NCBI RefSeq assembly: GCF_023221595.1
Contig: NZ_CP096565.1
Span: 1-64,000, forward strand
Source of the DNA: Rhodococcus qingshengii JCM 15477
GTDB lineage: Bacteria; Actinomycetota; Actinomycetes; Mycobacteriales; Mycobacteriaceae
Direction of reading: 5' to 3'
DNA: 64,000 nt
Shown here: piece by piece, positions 16,352 through 25,282 of the stretch
How positions within the stretch are numbered: position 1 is the stretch's first letter
Layout: each line of letters begins with the position of its first letter
Notes under the pieces: model-generated
The model's database searches: none
The model's input: only the letters and a program-made list of their open reading frames with translations
Told to the model about the DNA's origin: nothing
Translations under genes and position numbers: made by a program

Positions 16352-17842
16352 ATGAGCACCGAAGCACCGGCCCGCCCCAACACCTACGGCGGTCTTCACG
16401 AAGCCCCTTCGACGTACCTGTTCGGTGTGTCGAAGAAAATGTTCTACGTCTTCGCCTCGGGCATCGTGGCCGGCATCGTTGCACTGCTCGCCGGGTTCTT
16501 CATCTCAGGAGCGGTGATCCTCGGCGTAGTGGTGCTGACCTGGGCGCCGCTCGCTGCACGCATCGGCGGTAAGTCAGGGTACGAATTCGCCACTGAACTC
16601 ACCGGGTGGAGCAAGCAACGTCGGCGCGGCCAGCACATCCTGCGCGCTGGTTCTCTCTCGAACGCGCCCGGAGGCCGAACCCGAGTCCCGGGAATCGGCG
16701 CTCCGATCGAAATGTGGTGGGGAATCGACAAACTGGGCCGACGATTCGGAATGAGTCATCTACCGAAACTGCATCAGTACACGATCAGGCTGCGTTGCTC
16801 TGTGCCCGGATACAAGGGTGTCGAACAGGGTCAGGTCGACCTCGACGTCGCCAACTGGGGCGAGTTCATCAACCTCAGCGGACAGACGCCGGACATCGAA
16901 GCGATCGCCACCATCATCGAAACCCTCCCAGAGACAGGGGCGCGGCAAGACGCGGAAATCACGCGACTGTGCAAACCCGGCACCTCTGAACTCGCACAAG
17001 CGGTGGTCCGCGAATCGGGCACCGGCGTACGTCACGGAATCCAGTTGCACACCCACATGGCGCTCACCTTCACCGCGAACACGGAAGCCAAACGCAAGGA
17101 TCCGATGGCGATGATTGCCGATCTGGCAGAACGTCTTCCGTCGATCTGCGCGAACCTCGGCACATTCCGCGTGACCGCTGTCCCGATGTCCGATCACGAA
17201 ATCTCCGCAGTCGTGCGCCGCGCATACGATCCCCGCCCGGTTGTCGAAGCCGAGGTGGAATCGTCACTGCGCAGCGGAGAGATGTACGTCGACTGGCTCG
17301 ATGCCGGCCCGATGACGGCCGAGGAAACCAAAAACACCTACTTCCACGAAGGCGCGGCCTCGCGGACCTGGGTGATGAACGCACCCCCGTCCGGTGCCCG
17401 CAACGAACGGATTCTCAAAGCACTTCTCGAAGGTCACGGCGACGTCCCGCGCAAGCGCGTGACACTGATTCACCGGCCGATGTCCCCGGCCGACGCCGTG
17501 AACGCAGTCGAAAGCGGCTACGTCTACGCAGTCGGTGAACGCAATGCCCAACGCGGTATCGGATCGGTCCGCGCAGACCTCAAGGTCAAGGCAGCAGACC
17601 GTACTCGCGTCGAGGTCGGCAACGGTGCCGGCGCGACAGCGGTCTCGCTGATCGTCACCGCGTCGGCAAGTACCGAAGCCCAGCTCGACATTCAGGCCGA
17701 CACGATCGAATCCCTGGTCGCCGGGTGCTCGACGAAAGTACGGCCCGCATGGCGATACCAGGCAGCGGCATTTCTCTCGGGCGTCGGAGTCGGGGTCTAT
17801 CTCCAAGACCACGCAACGACGGCGAAAACCTTGCAGGCCTGA
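16352..17842 (+). CDS. SCO6880-like conjugation protein
   Basis: 496 aa. Two adjacent membrane helices (about 30-70: FYVFASGIVAGIVALLAGFF, then AVILGVVVLTW) are followed by a large soluble domain. This matches the SCO6880 family of actinobacterial conjugative elements, whose layout recalls a PrgI/VirB3 membrane part joined to the N-terminal half of VirB4. No Walker motifs are present. The ATPase half is encoded by the next gene, so the pair may correspond to a split VirB4. AGGAGC lies upstream of the ATG. Confidence 0.75.
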   Translation: MSTEAPARPNTYGGLHEAPSTYLFGVSKKMFYVFASGIVAGIVALLAGFFISGAVILGVVVLTWAPLAARIGGKSGYEFATELTGWSKQRRRGQHILRAGSLSNAPGGRTRVPGIGAPIEMWWGIDKLGRRFGMSHLPKLHQYTIRLRCSVPGYKGVEQGQVDLDVANWGEFINLSGQTPDIEAIATIIETLPETGARQDAEITRLCKPGTSELAQAVVRESGTGVRHGIQLHTHMALTFTANTEAKRKDPMAMIADLAERLPSICANLGTFRVTAVPMSDHEISAVVRRAYDPRPVVEAEVESSLRSGEMYVDWLDAGPMTAEETKNTYFHEGAASRTWVMNAPPSGARNERILKALLEGHGDVPRKRVTLIHRPMSPADAVNAVESGYVYAVGERNAQRGIGSVRADLKVKAADRTRVEVGNGAGATAVSLIVTASASTEAQLDIQADTIESLVAGCSTKVRPAWRYQAAAFLSGVGVGVYLQDHATTAKTLQA

Positions 17843-17873
17843 ACCGGCCGACCACCACCGACAGGAGAAAACG

Positions 17874-19604
17874 ATGAGTTTGATGTTGCGCCGCCGGATC
17901 GCAGACCTGACCGGCACGTACGAACCCGGACGCAAGAAGCAGAATGCTTCCCTACGCGATCCGATGGCAGCGGCACGCAAACGCCGCCAGGCAGAGGAAA
18001 AACAACGCATCGCAGACGAGAAGGCAGCAGCGAAAGCCGCCGAACTCGCACGCGACCCTTCCCGAACCGAACCGAAATGGCGCCGCGCCCCCAAACTCAC
18101 CGACCGCGGTTTCGCCGGCCACGGCGGCGGCAAGATGGGCGTCGTACCCAAGCCGCCGGAGTTCCGCGGCACCAGCGTGCAGGCATGTGGGCTCTCCCCG
18201 TGGGTCGTAGGCAGCACCTATCCAATGGTCGGAACCCCACTCGGGAAAGATCCCGACGGCATCTCGTTCCACTACGACCCGATCACCGCCACCTACCGTT
18301 CACGCCGACAGAACACCCCCAGCGTGTTCATGCTCGCCCTCCCCAGTAACGGCAAGTCCACGGTGGGCCGCAAACTCGTCAGCGGCGGCATCGCCCAAGG
18401 TCACATCCCGTTCGTGTTCGCCGACACCAAACCCGACTTCACCAAGGAAATCGAAATCATCTGCGGCGATCGCGGCAAGATCGTGCGCCTGGGACACGGC
18501 GAGGGGTACCTCAACCCGCTCGCGATCGGAGCTCTCGGGTCGGTGATTCCGCTGCTCGCGGACTTCCCCGACTTGCAGAAGAAAGTGATCAAACAGGTTC
18601 ACCAACGCCGCAAGCGAGTGATGCAGTCACTGTGCGAAATCGAGCGCGGAACAGCGCTGACACAGGCCGAACGCAACATCATCACCGCGGCGCTGCGCCT
18701 ACTCGAAAAGGACCCCCGTTTCGGATACGACAACCCGCCGCTGATCTCGGATCTGCTCACGTTGATCGAGAACCCGCCGGAAGAGTTGATGCGCAAGGCG
18801 TACACCCGCGACAAGGACAAGTACCTCGCCAAGGTCGAATCCCTCCTCGAGACATTGTCCGCGCTGCTCGACGGCGATCTCGGTGAGGTGTTCTCCCAGC
18901 AGACGACCACCCCGATCGACTTCACCGGCGAGGATCGACCGACCGGTGTGTGCGTGGACATTTCAGCGCTCAGCCACGGTGACACCAAGCTCGAAGCTGC
19001 GGTGATGGCCGCATGCTGGGAGGACGGATTCGGCGCCATCGAAGCCGCACACGTCCTCGCCGATTGCGGACTTCGCGACCGGTTGCTCTTCCTGGCAGTG
19101 CTCGACGAATTCTGGCGAGTCCTCGCCGGCCCCGGAATGGTCAGCCGCGTCGACGCCCTCACCCGCCTGACCCGCACCGTCGGAACGGCGCTGGTGATGA
19201 TCACCCACACCGTCAAGGACCTCGAATCGCTCGAAATGGACTTCGACATCATGAAAGCCAAGGGCTTCATCGAACGCGCCGGAGCGTTGATCGTGGGAGC
19301 CCTGACCTCGGACGAGATGGACAAACTCGACTCCATCATTCCGTTCACCCGCGCAGACAAGGCATGGGTCTCCGCGCTGTCGTCCCCAGCCGGCTACGAC
19401 GCCCAACTCGAAAAGCCAGGACCACCCCCAGGCCGAGGGTTTTTCCTGCTCAAACAGGGCACCGAACGCATTCCGGGGCACCGTTTCGAGACCGTCCTGA
19501 CCCCCACGGAACTGAAATACCAGTGGCACGACACCGACAGTCGGTTCGTCGACGCCACCGACGCCGGATACGCGGCACAGACAGCGAAGGACAATGCGGC
19601 ATGA
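17874..19604 (+). CDS. VirB4-like conjugation ATPase
   Basis: 576 aa. The nucleotide site is PSNGKST with Lys161, preceded by the hydrophobic FMLAL strand; it lacks the usual leading GxxG of a canonical Walker A. Walker B is LLFLAVLDEFW with D411 and E412, followed by a helix-strand (TALVMITHTVKDL) typical of VirB4/TraC C-terminal domains. It probably powers pilus or substrate handling at the inner membrane. The N-terminal 110 residues are basic and helical with no membrane segment. GGAG stands eight bases upstream. It overlaps the next gene by four bases. Confidence 0.8.
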   Translation: MSLMLRRRIADLTGTYEPGRKKQNASLRDPMAAARKRRQAEEKQRIADEKAAAKAAELARDPSRTEPKWRRAPKLTDRGFAGHGGGKMGVVPKPPEFRGTSVQACGLSPWVVGSTYPMVGTPLGKDPDGISFHYDPITATYRSRRQNTPSVFMLALPSNGKSTVGRKLVSGGIAQGHIPFVFADTKPDFTKEIEIICGDRGKIVRLGHGEGYLNPLAIGALGSVIPLLADFPDLQKKVIKQVHQRRKRVMQSLCEIERGTALTQAERNIITAALRLLEKDPRFGYDNPPLISDLLTLIENPPEELMRKAYTRDKDKYLAKVESLLETLSALLDGDLGEVFSQQTTTPIDFTGEDRPTGVCVDISALSHGDTKLEAAVMAACWEDGFGAIEAAHVLADCGLRDRLLFLAVLDEFWRVLAGPGMVSRVDALTRLTRTVGTALVMITHTVKDLESLEMDFDIMKAKGFIERAGALIVGALTSDEMDKLDSIIPFTRADKAWVSALSSPAGYDAQLEKPGPPPGRGFFLLKQGTERIPGHRFETVLTPTELKYQWHDTDSRFVDATDAGYAAQTAKDNAA

Positions 19605-19903
19605 GCGGCAAACGCAGCACCCGCGGCAACCGCTACGGAGCAGAGGTGCGCAGTGCCACAGTAATTTTGGTCGACAAGCTGCGCCCTCAGTATCCGTCTC
19701 TGTGGGCGACCATCGAGCGTGTCTCCGCCGATACCGGGATCCACACCTCCACCGTGCGGGCATGGCTACGGCAGCGGGAAGGCGCGGACGCCGTGAAACC
19801 GCAACCGTGCGCCCCGGATTCCGAAATACATTCCCTCCGCGTCGAACTCGAAGCACTACGCGAAGTGAACCGTGGACTGATCGCCGCGAACAGAGGCCTG
19901 TAA
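19601..19903 (+). CDS. IS3-OrfA-like HTH protein embedded in transfer operon
   Basis: 100 aa; the ATG overlaps the VirB4-like stop (ATGA) and the stop touches the next ATG. The sequence RYGAEVRSATVILVDKLRP, then YPSLWATIERVSADTGI and TVRAWLRQRE, matches the helix-turn-helix of IS3-family OrfA transposase subunits. A C-terminal coiled region (LRVELEALREVNRGLI) corresponds to the OrfA leucine zipper. No OrfB integrase and no inverted ends are present. The perfect operon fit suggests a domesticated DNA-binding protein serving as operon regulator or relaxosome factor, rather than a live insertion sequence. Confidence 0.65.
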   Translation: MSGKRSTRGNRYGAEVRSATVILVDKLRPQYPSLWATIERVSADTGIHTSTVRAWLRQREGADAVKPQPCAPDSEIHSLRVELEALREVNRGLIAANRGL

Positions 19904-20155
19904 ATGACGCATATCTTTCTTTACAGCACCGCCACCGAAGTCGGTGAGCCGTCGGCCGCATTGCAGAGTGCGGTACAGAAGATGCACGACCTGGTCGCCG
20001 ACCTCGAAACAAAACACCGATTCGTTGCAGTACAAGGCCATTCACACACCGTCATCCCCGCTCAAGTAACGGGAACATCGTTGACGGGCAGACCACGTGC
20101 CGGTTACGCCGTCACGTTGACCACCGTCGTCGAGATACCGACGGACAACACGTAG
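19904..20155 (+). CDS. Small protein of unknown function
   Basis: 83 aa starting immediately after the preceding TAA. It has no membrane segment, and alternating hydrophobic residues in the second half (FVAVQGHSHTVIP, YAVTLTTVVEIP) suggest a small beta-rich fold. No family recognised. Context implies an accessory role in transfer. Confidence 0.5.
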   Translation: MTHIFLYSTATEVGEPSAALQSAVQKMHDLVADLETKHRFVAVQGHSHTVIPAQVTGTSLTGRPRAGYAVTLTTVVEIPTDNT

Positions 20156-20241
20156 ATCCGAAAGTTGGTAGTAAAAACCATGTTTCGACGAATACTCACT
20201 TCCCCCGCCAGTGCCGCCGTCGACAGTAACGGAGATCAGTC

Positions 20242-22068
20242 ATGAGTAAGGGTTCTGTGCGTGATCCCAGTCAAGGTGACGTGGCGTTCGAGGTGCTCGG
20301 TGTGTGCGCCGGGATCGCGGTTGCCGGCGTCGTCGGCGCCTCCGTCGCGATGCAGTTCGGCACCGAGCAGGATGTTCCGGTCAATCCGATGGCGATGGTC
20401 GCTGGCCTGATCAAGGGCGATCTCGTGTGGGAGTCCGGTGCGAGCGTAGTGGCGATTGCCTTTGCCTTGGCGTTGATCGTGCTGGTCGCAGTGGGCATGT
20501 GGTTGTTGATCCTGCGCAAGCGGGACAGCACCCGCGTCGACGAGCTAGCCAAGTACATGGGCCGCGGTCGCGACATCGCTTCGTTGACGGAACAGGCATG
20601 CCGGGCGAAAGCCGAATCCTTGCAGGTGCGGCTCCGTCCCGACGACGTTGTCGGCATCCAGCTCGGGTACCTGTTGCTGCCGAGCAAGCCGGTGTTCGGG
20701 TCGGCCCCGATGTTGCGCGGCAGCTGGGAGGACCTGCACGTCGATATTTGGGGTCCTCGCACCGGTAAGTCGACCAGTCGCGTCATCCCCGCAGTTCTCG
20801 ATGCTCCCGGCGCAGTCCTGACGACGTCGAACAAGCGTGATGTCGTCGACGCGACCCGCGACGTTCGAGCAGCAATGGGCTCGCAAGTCTGGGTGTTCGA
20901 TCCGCAGAGGGTCGCCAATGAGGAACCGAGCTGGTGGTGGAATCCGCTCACGTGGGTGACCGACGAAGTCAGGGCCGCCGATCTGGCCGATCATTTCGCC
21001 TCCGGTGACGACGGACTCGAAGCGAAGACGGACGCGTTCTTCGATCCGGAAGGAAAGGATCTGTTGGCGGCACTGTTCCTGGCTGCGGCACTCGATCGCC
21101 GCCCGATCACACAGGCATATACGTGGGTCACGGACGTGCAGAACCAGGAAGCGGTGAAGATCCTTCGCCAACATGGGTACGGATTGCAGGCGGACGGCCT
21201 GGCCGGGCAGTACAACGCGCCCGACAAACAACGCGGCGGTGTGTTCGGTACTGCCAAGAAGATGATCCGCTCGCTCAAGATCAGGACGATTCATCCCTGG
21301 GTGACGTCGGACAGTTTGACCGATCCGCGGCCGCATTTCGATCCTCGTGAATTCGTTCGTTCCGGAGGCACGCTCTACAGCCTTTCCCGCGAGGGCAACG
21401 GTTCGGCCGGCCCACTGGTGACTGCGTTGACCGTCGCCGTGATCGACGCGGCCGAAGAAATCGCGACTACCTCGCCGAAGGGACGTCTGCCTGTTCCTCT
21501 CGTCGCTCCTCTCGACGAGGTGGCCAACGTCGTGCGCTGGTCCAAGCTGCCTAGCCTCTACAGCCACTACGGTTCACGCGGAATCATCATCATGGCCATC
21601 TTGCAGTCCTGGTCACAGGGTGTGGAGGTGTGGGGCGAACGCGGGATGAAGAAACTGTGGTCGGCGGCGAACGTCAAGGTCTACGGCGGTGGTGTCGCCG
21701 TCGATGACGGGGTGTTCCTTCGGGACATGTCCACCGCGATCGGTGACCATTGGGAGATCACCGGGTCGGTCACAGCCTCCTCGCAAGGCCGATCCACTTC
21801 CAAGCAGCGCACCAAAGTTCGTACGTTCACCGAATCCGAACTCGAAGCACTGCCACGTGGCCGGGCGATCGTACGTTCCTCCGGCAACCGGCCTGTGATC
21901 GTACGGACGGCGCCGTGGATGGCCGGCCCGCACGCCGACCAGATCAGGGCGTCAATCGAAGCCCACGATCCGGCAGCCCCGGCGACGTTGGCGGAAGCAG
22001 AAGTAGGGCTGTCCGAATGGCTCAAGCCAGACCACGCCGGGGCTGCGCGTGAGGCGGTGTCGCTGTGA
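20242..22068 (+). CDS. VirD4/TraG-type coupling protein
   Basis: 608 aa. Two N-terminal membrane helices (about 17-40 and 70-95) are followed by a soluble ATPase domain with Walker A GPRTGKST (Lys176) and Walker B LVAPLDEVAN (D425). Further T4CP marks are LTTSNKRDVV after the P-loop and AILQSWSQG before the C-terminal third. Coupling proteins bring the relaxase-DNA complex to the channel and pump DNA. ACGGAG lies upstream of the ATG. It overlaps the DUF4913 gene by GTGA. The upstream 86-base gap could hold a secondary promoter. Confidence 0.85.
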   Translation: MSKGSVRDPSQGDVAFEVLGVCAGIAVAGVVGASVAMQFGTEQDVPVNPMAMVAGLIKGDLVWESGASVVAIAFALALIVLVAVGMWLLILRKRDSTRVDELAKYMGRGRDIASLTEQACRAKAESLQVRLRPDDVVGIQLGYLLLPSKPVFGSAPMLRGSWEDLHVDIWGPRTGKSTSRVIPAVLDAPGAVLTTSNKRDVVDATRDVRAAMGSQVWVFDPQRVANEEPSWWWNPLTWVTDEVRAADLADHFASGDDGLEAKTDAFFDPEGKDLLAALFLAAALDRRPITQAYTWVTDVQNQEAVKILRQHGYGLQADGLAGQYNAPDKQRGGVFGTAKKMIRSLKIRTIHPWVTSDSLTDPRPHFDPREFVRSGGTLYSLSREGNGSAGPLVTALTVAVIDAAEEIATTSPKGRLPVPLVAPLDEVANVVRWSKLPSLYSHYGSRGIIIMAILQSWSQGVEVWGERGMKKLWSAANVKVYGGGVAVDDGVFLRDMSTAIGDHWEITGSVTASSQGRSTSKQRTKVRTFTESELEALPRGRAIVRSSGNRPVIVRTAPWMAGPHADQIRASIEAHDPAAPATLAEAEVGLSEWLKPDHAGAAREAVSL

Positions 22069-22835
22069 CCGCGCCGTTCGAGCCACCACCGGAGGACGAT
22101 TTCGATCCGGGTGAGGCTGACTATCTGCCGCCCGATGATGCGGACTATCCACCCCCATCCGCGTACACGCCCCTCAGCGGGAGAGATGAACCGAACGTCG
22201 AAGCGCCGCTGAGCGAGAACCTCGAGGCGATGGTCGGCAAGGCAGTTCTCAAACGCATCCAGAAGGAAGCCGACGCGATCGCCGAAGCGAAGTGGGCGGA
22301 AATCCTCACTCCGGAGCTGTACGCGCGACTCGAAGCCGCGGCAGCGGCCCGGTTGCTGGCGCAGCTCGAGATTTCACTCGCCAATCCGGAACCGGAGCCG
22401 GAGCCGGAGCAGCCGGCAGAACCGGAACTGGTGTTCGGATCGGTAGAGGAGTTCGTGCGCGAACGCATCGCCCCTGTCTATCGGCGTGAGGTGATCGAGG
22501 GGACGTCAAGGAACTGGTGCACGCAGTGGTGGAAACACGCCGAAGCTATCTCCCGGTTGGAAGCCCTGTGGCGCGCATGGGAGCGTCTGCGCCTGGATCC
22601 CTCGACCGGGATGAGTGTGTGGTGGCGCGATCACGCCGACCACCACATGGCACAGCTATTCGATCCAGAGGGCACGTTCAAAGCGTGCTCGGTCCGCAGC
22701 GGTCATGCCGGCGGCGACTTCGCGATCGTGCCCTTGCCGACTGAACCCGCACCGTCGTCGATGTTCCCCGACATGCGTCTCTCCCCTGAATCCGCGCCCA
22801 CAGCGGCGTCACCCCACAAGGAAGGCAACAACTGA
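22065..22835 (+). CDS. DUF4913 family protein
   Basis: 256 aa from GTG. An acidic, Pro-rich N-terminal tail (1-50) precedes a helical segment and a short EPEPEPEQ repeat. The C-terminal part (about 130-215) reads WCTQWWKHAEAISRLEALW and then WWRDHADHHMAQLFDPEG, which is the signature of DUF4913, a family found beside coupling proteins in actinobacterial conjugative elements. Function is unknown; a partner of the coupling protein or relaxosome is the likeliest role. It overlaps the next gene by one base (TGATG). Confidence 0.75.
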   Translation: MTAPFEPPPEDDFDPGEADYLPPDDADYPPPSAYTPLSGRDEPNVEAPLSENLEAMVGKAVLKRIQKEADAIAEAKWAEILTPELYARLEAAAAARLLAQLEISLANPEPEPEPEQPAEPELVFGSVEEFVRERIAPVYRREVIEGTSRNWCTQWWKHAEAISRLEALWRAWERLRLDPSTGMSVWWRDHADHHMAQLFDPEGTFKACSVRSGHAGGDFAIVPLPTEPAPSSMFPDMRLSPESAPTAASPHKEGNN

Positions 22836-23647
22836 TGTCAGAGCACGACGAAATCGGTGAGGTCAATCAAGAACTCACGCGCATGTTCCGGGTCGGCTTG
22901 CAGTCTGCGTCCCGTCTCGCAGAGCAGATGGGTCGCGCACGGGAGAAGCAGATCCGCGACGCCGAAGCCAAAAGCGTGCAGGCGGCCCGCGAACTGCGCG
23001 AACGGCTCGTCGCCGAACGCAGCGCGATCGAGGCGCAGCTACGTCCGGTGATGACGGACCGCTGGTGGGAGGACGCTACCCACGCGCAGATCGCCGACAG
23101 CTGGCAGCAGGCCCGCGGCTGGCAGGACCACTCGCAGCCCGCGGCCGACGCCGCAGATCGCATCCGCAAGGAAGTCCAGACCCGGTACGGAATCGACGCG
23201 GGCGCCCCCGGGATCGACCCCCGAGAAATCGAGAACCTGCTCCAAGCAGCCGAAGAAGCCAAGCGGGCCGCTGCCGCCGAACAGGAACTCGCCGAACGCG
23301 AGAACGTGAAGGCCTCCGAGTTGATGGCCGAAGCCGATCGGCTCGACAAGACGGCGACGGAAGCCGAAGGTACGCCGGCCGAAACTGAAATCGTCGAAGA
23401 CGCAGACGCTCATCGCGCAGCCGCAGAAGCCGAGTACGACTCAGCCGAACGGCGCGATGCCCTCGCCGCCGACATGAACGCCGGAGGAGTGGACAAGGAA
23501 ACGATCGGCGCCCGGATGACGGCCGATCTCGACCAGGCCAAGCATCCCCGAGGAGCGGTGCAGACCGGGACTGGTAAACCGCCGGTCGCCAGGAAAGGAC
23601 GTCCGAGCAAGGGCCGCAGCCAGGAACGCCAACACGCCGGCAGATAG
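22835..23647 (+). CDS. Coiled-coil accessory protein
   Basis: 270 aa, almost entirely charged alpha-helix with long Ala/Glu/Arg stretches (residues 25-70 and 125-215) and a basic C-terminal tail. No membrane segment or catalytic motif. Location after the coupling protein and DUF4913 suggests a DNA- or protein-binding adaptor of the relaxosome. The family is not recognised. Confidence 0.55.
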   Translation: MSEHDEIGEVNQELTRMFRVGLQSASRLAEQMGRAREKQIRDAEAKSVQAARELRERLVAERSAIEAQLRPVMTDRWWEDATHAQIADSWQQARGWQDHSQPAADAADRIRKEVQTRYGIDAGAPGIDPREIENLLQAAEEAKRAAAAEQELAERENVKASELMAEADRLDKTATEAEGTPAETEIVEDADAHRAAAEAEYDSAERRDALAADMNAGGVDKETIGARMTADLDQAKHPRGAVQTGTGKPPVARKGRPSKGRSQERQHAGR

Positions 23648-23682
23648 CCGACCACCCCGCGATCTACGAAGGAGACCGACCG

Positions 23683-24276
23683 ATGTGGCCGTTCAAGCGA
23701 CGAACAGCGCAGCAGAAGACCGACACACCATCCGAAACGAGCCCGCCGCCAGTGGCCCCGGAGCCCCAACCTGTCTCGGGGCCATCGAGGTGGCCACGCT
23801 TGGCGGCCCCGGACACGTACGGCCGATTCCTTACTGAGGAGGTCGGGCTGACTTTGATGATCGGCACGTTCAATCACGCGGTCATGCACCCGCATGGTGA
23901 CACCGCGGTACGAGTACCTGCCATCACCTTGTCAGTGCCCCCAGGCTCCGGTTTCGACTTCGCACATCCCGAGTACGGCTTCGGTGGCTGGATCGACCCG
24001 CCCGCTGAGCGTGTCCTTCGACTCTGGGCCGACGACTTGTTGACCATCTCGCACGGCGACGTGTGGCGATTCGTGGTCGCCGGGGAAGAACCGTTCGACC
24101 GTGAATGGGTCGAGACGATGTTCCCGCCGGCGCCTTCCGGTGACGACTTCATTCCCGAACGTGCGCTGGTCGTCGTGCAATTCGGTGACGCCAGGCAAGG
24201 CGAGTTCGCGTTGACGGAGCTCGACACGTCCCCGATGACGCTGACATATCTCGAGGACCTGAGGACAGAACCCTAA
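23683..24276 (+). CDS. Last gene of transfer operon, unknown
   Basis: 197 aa; GGAG lies upstream of the ATG. A basic start and a Pro/Thr-rich linker (1-40) precede a soluble beta-rich domain with several Trp and Phe residues. No catalytic motif recognised. The operon ends at a perfect hairpin just beyond. Confidence 0.55.
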   Translation: MWPFKRRTAQQKTDTPSETSPPPVAPEPQPVSGPSRWPRLAAPDTYGRFLTEEVGLTLMIGTFNHAVMHPHGDTAVRVPAITLSVPPGSGFDFAHPEYGFGGWIDPPAERVLRLWADDLLTISHGDVWRFVVAGEEPFDREWVETMFPPAPSGDDFIPERALVVVQFGDARQGEFALTELDTSPMTLTYLEDLRTEP

Positions 24277-24303
24277 AACTCCTCCACCTTCAAGCCACTC
24301 CGA

Positions 24304-24342
24304 CTTCGGGATCCGCGCACAAGCGCGGATCCCGAAGCTTTG
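24304..24342 (+). terminator. Operon terminator, perfect 15-bp stem
   Basis: CTTCGGGATCCGCGC (24304-24318) pairs perfectly with GCGCGGATCCCGAAG (24323-24337) around a four-base loop, followed by CTTTG. It closes the transfer operon and separates it from the defence-like genes. Confidence 0.65.
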
Positions 24343-24484
24343 CCCGTCGACTGACCTCAGCTGCCACCGGCGGAGGAAGACCACAACTAACTACTGCGTG
24401 ACACGGTTTTGTGCGTCTCGCCGTTTGAACAATCAGTTTGTCCGTAGAGTCACGGAAACTTCACCAAGTGCGAGGAGAAATTGC

Positions 24485-25249
24485 ATGTCAGAGATCGGTC
24501 CCGCGGACCCTCGCGACGAACCGAACGTCGATGACTTTGTTGACGTTTCACTGGACGCAGACGAGTGGGCAGCGATTCTCCAAGACCACAAAGATTATGA
24601 AGCGCGCAAAGCGCGAGAAGCAGAGGCCGAACTATCGCTCAGTGAATTCTCCGTCACGTGGGACACCATCACGCCCGACGACGTCGACGAATTTCGTCGC
24701 GCGCTCCACGACGCGAAAAACGAACCCGATATGCAGAAATTCTTGGCATCGCGACCCCATCTCTTGGTGCAACCGCTGGGCGGTGGCCACGGGAGGTGGG
24801 TCATTGCAGAGAAGAAATTCGGTGATCAATTCAGAAGCGACTACATGATCGCGGAGAACAGTTCGCAGGGGTTTGAGTGGCTCGCAGTGGAGCTCGAAGG
24901 CCCGCAACAAGTCATGTTCAACAAGGATGGCCACCCCAACAAATCGCTTGTCCATGCCATCCAACAGATCAACGACTGGCGCGGCTTCATCGAGAGCAAC
25001 CTCCAGTATGTAAGAAATCCTCGGCACGAGAATGGCCTCGGGCTCGTAGATGTCCACCCCACTGTGCGCGGCCTTGTGATCATCGGTCGCCGCCACGAGA
25101 CGCCTGCGAGTACGAACGCGGCCCGACGCAGGCTCGCCACCATGAACAACATCGATATCCACTCGTGGGATTGGCTCGTCGAACGCGCTCAAATGCGCTC
25201 AGATGAGCTGGAGGGCAGGCGTAGGAGAAGGGCCGAAGAATCGGATTAA
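24485..25249 (+). CDS. Shedu-like (DUF4263) nuclease, candidate anti-phage protein
   Basis: 254 aa from the ATG at 24485, chosen for AGGAG nine bases upstream. The core (about 85-220) reads FLASRPHLLVQPLG, then VIAEKKFGDQFRSDYMIAE, then WLAVELEGPQQVMF and HAIQQINDW. This is the pattern of the Shedu SduA C-terminal domain, a PD-(D/E)XK-type nuclease: the Asp of SDYMI and the E-x-E of VELEGP are the likely metal ligands. Shedu is an established single-gene anti-phage system. The N-terminal 80 residues probably sense or oligomerise. It lies 33 bases before the zinc-ribbon gene, so the two are probably one operon. Confidence 0.65.
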   Translation: MSEIGPADPRDEPNVDDFVDVSLDADEWAAILQDHKDYEARKAREAEAELSLSEFSVTWDTITPDDVDEFRRALHDAKNEPDMQKFLASRPHLLVQPLGGGHGRWVIAEKKFGDQFRSDYMIAENSSQGFEWLAVELEGPQQVMFNKDGHPNKSLVHAIQQINDWRGFIESNLQYVRNPRHENGLGLVDVHPTVRGLVIIGRRHETPASTNAARRRLATMNNIDIHSWDWLVERAQMRSDELEGRRRRRAEESD

Positions 25250-25282
25250 ACCCGACGGCCAGAACAAGCCAAGGAGTCGATA

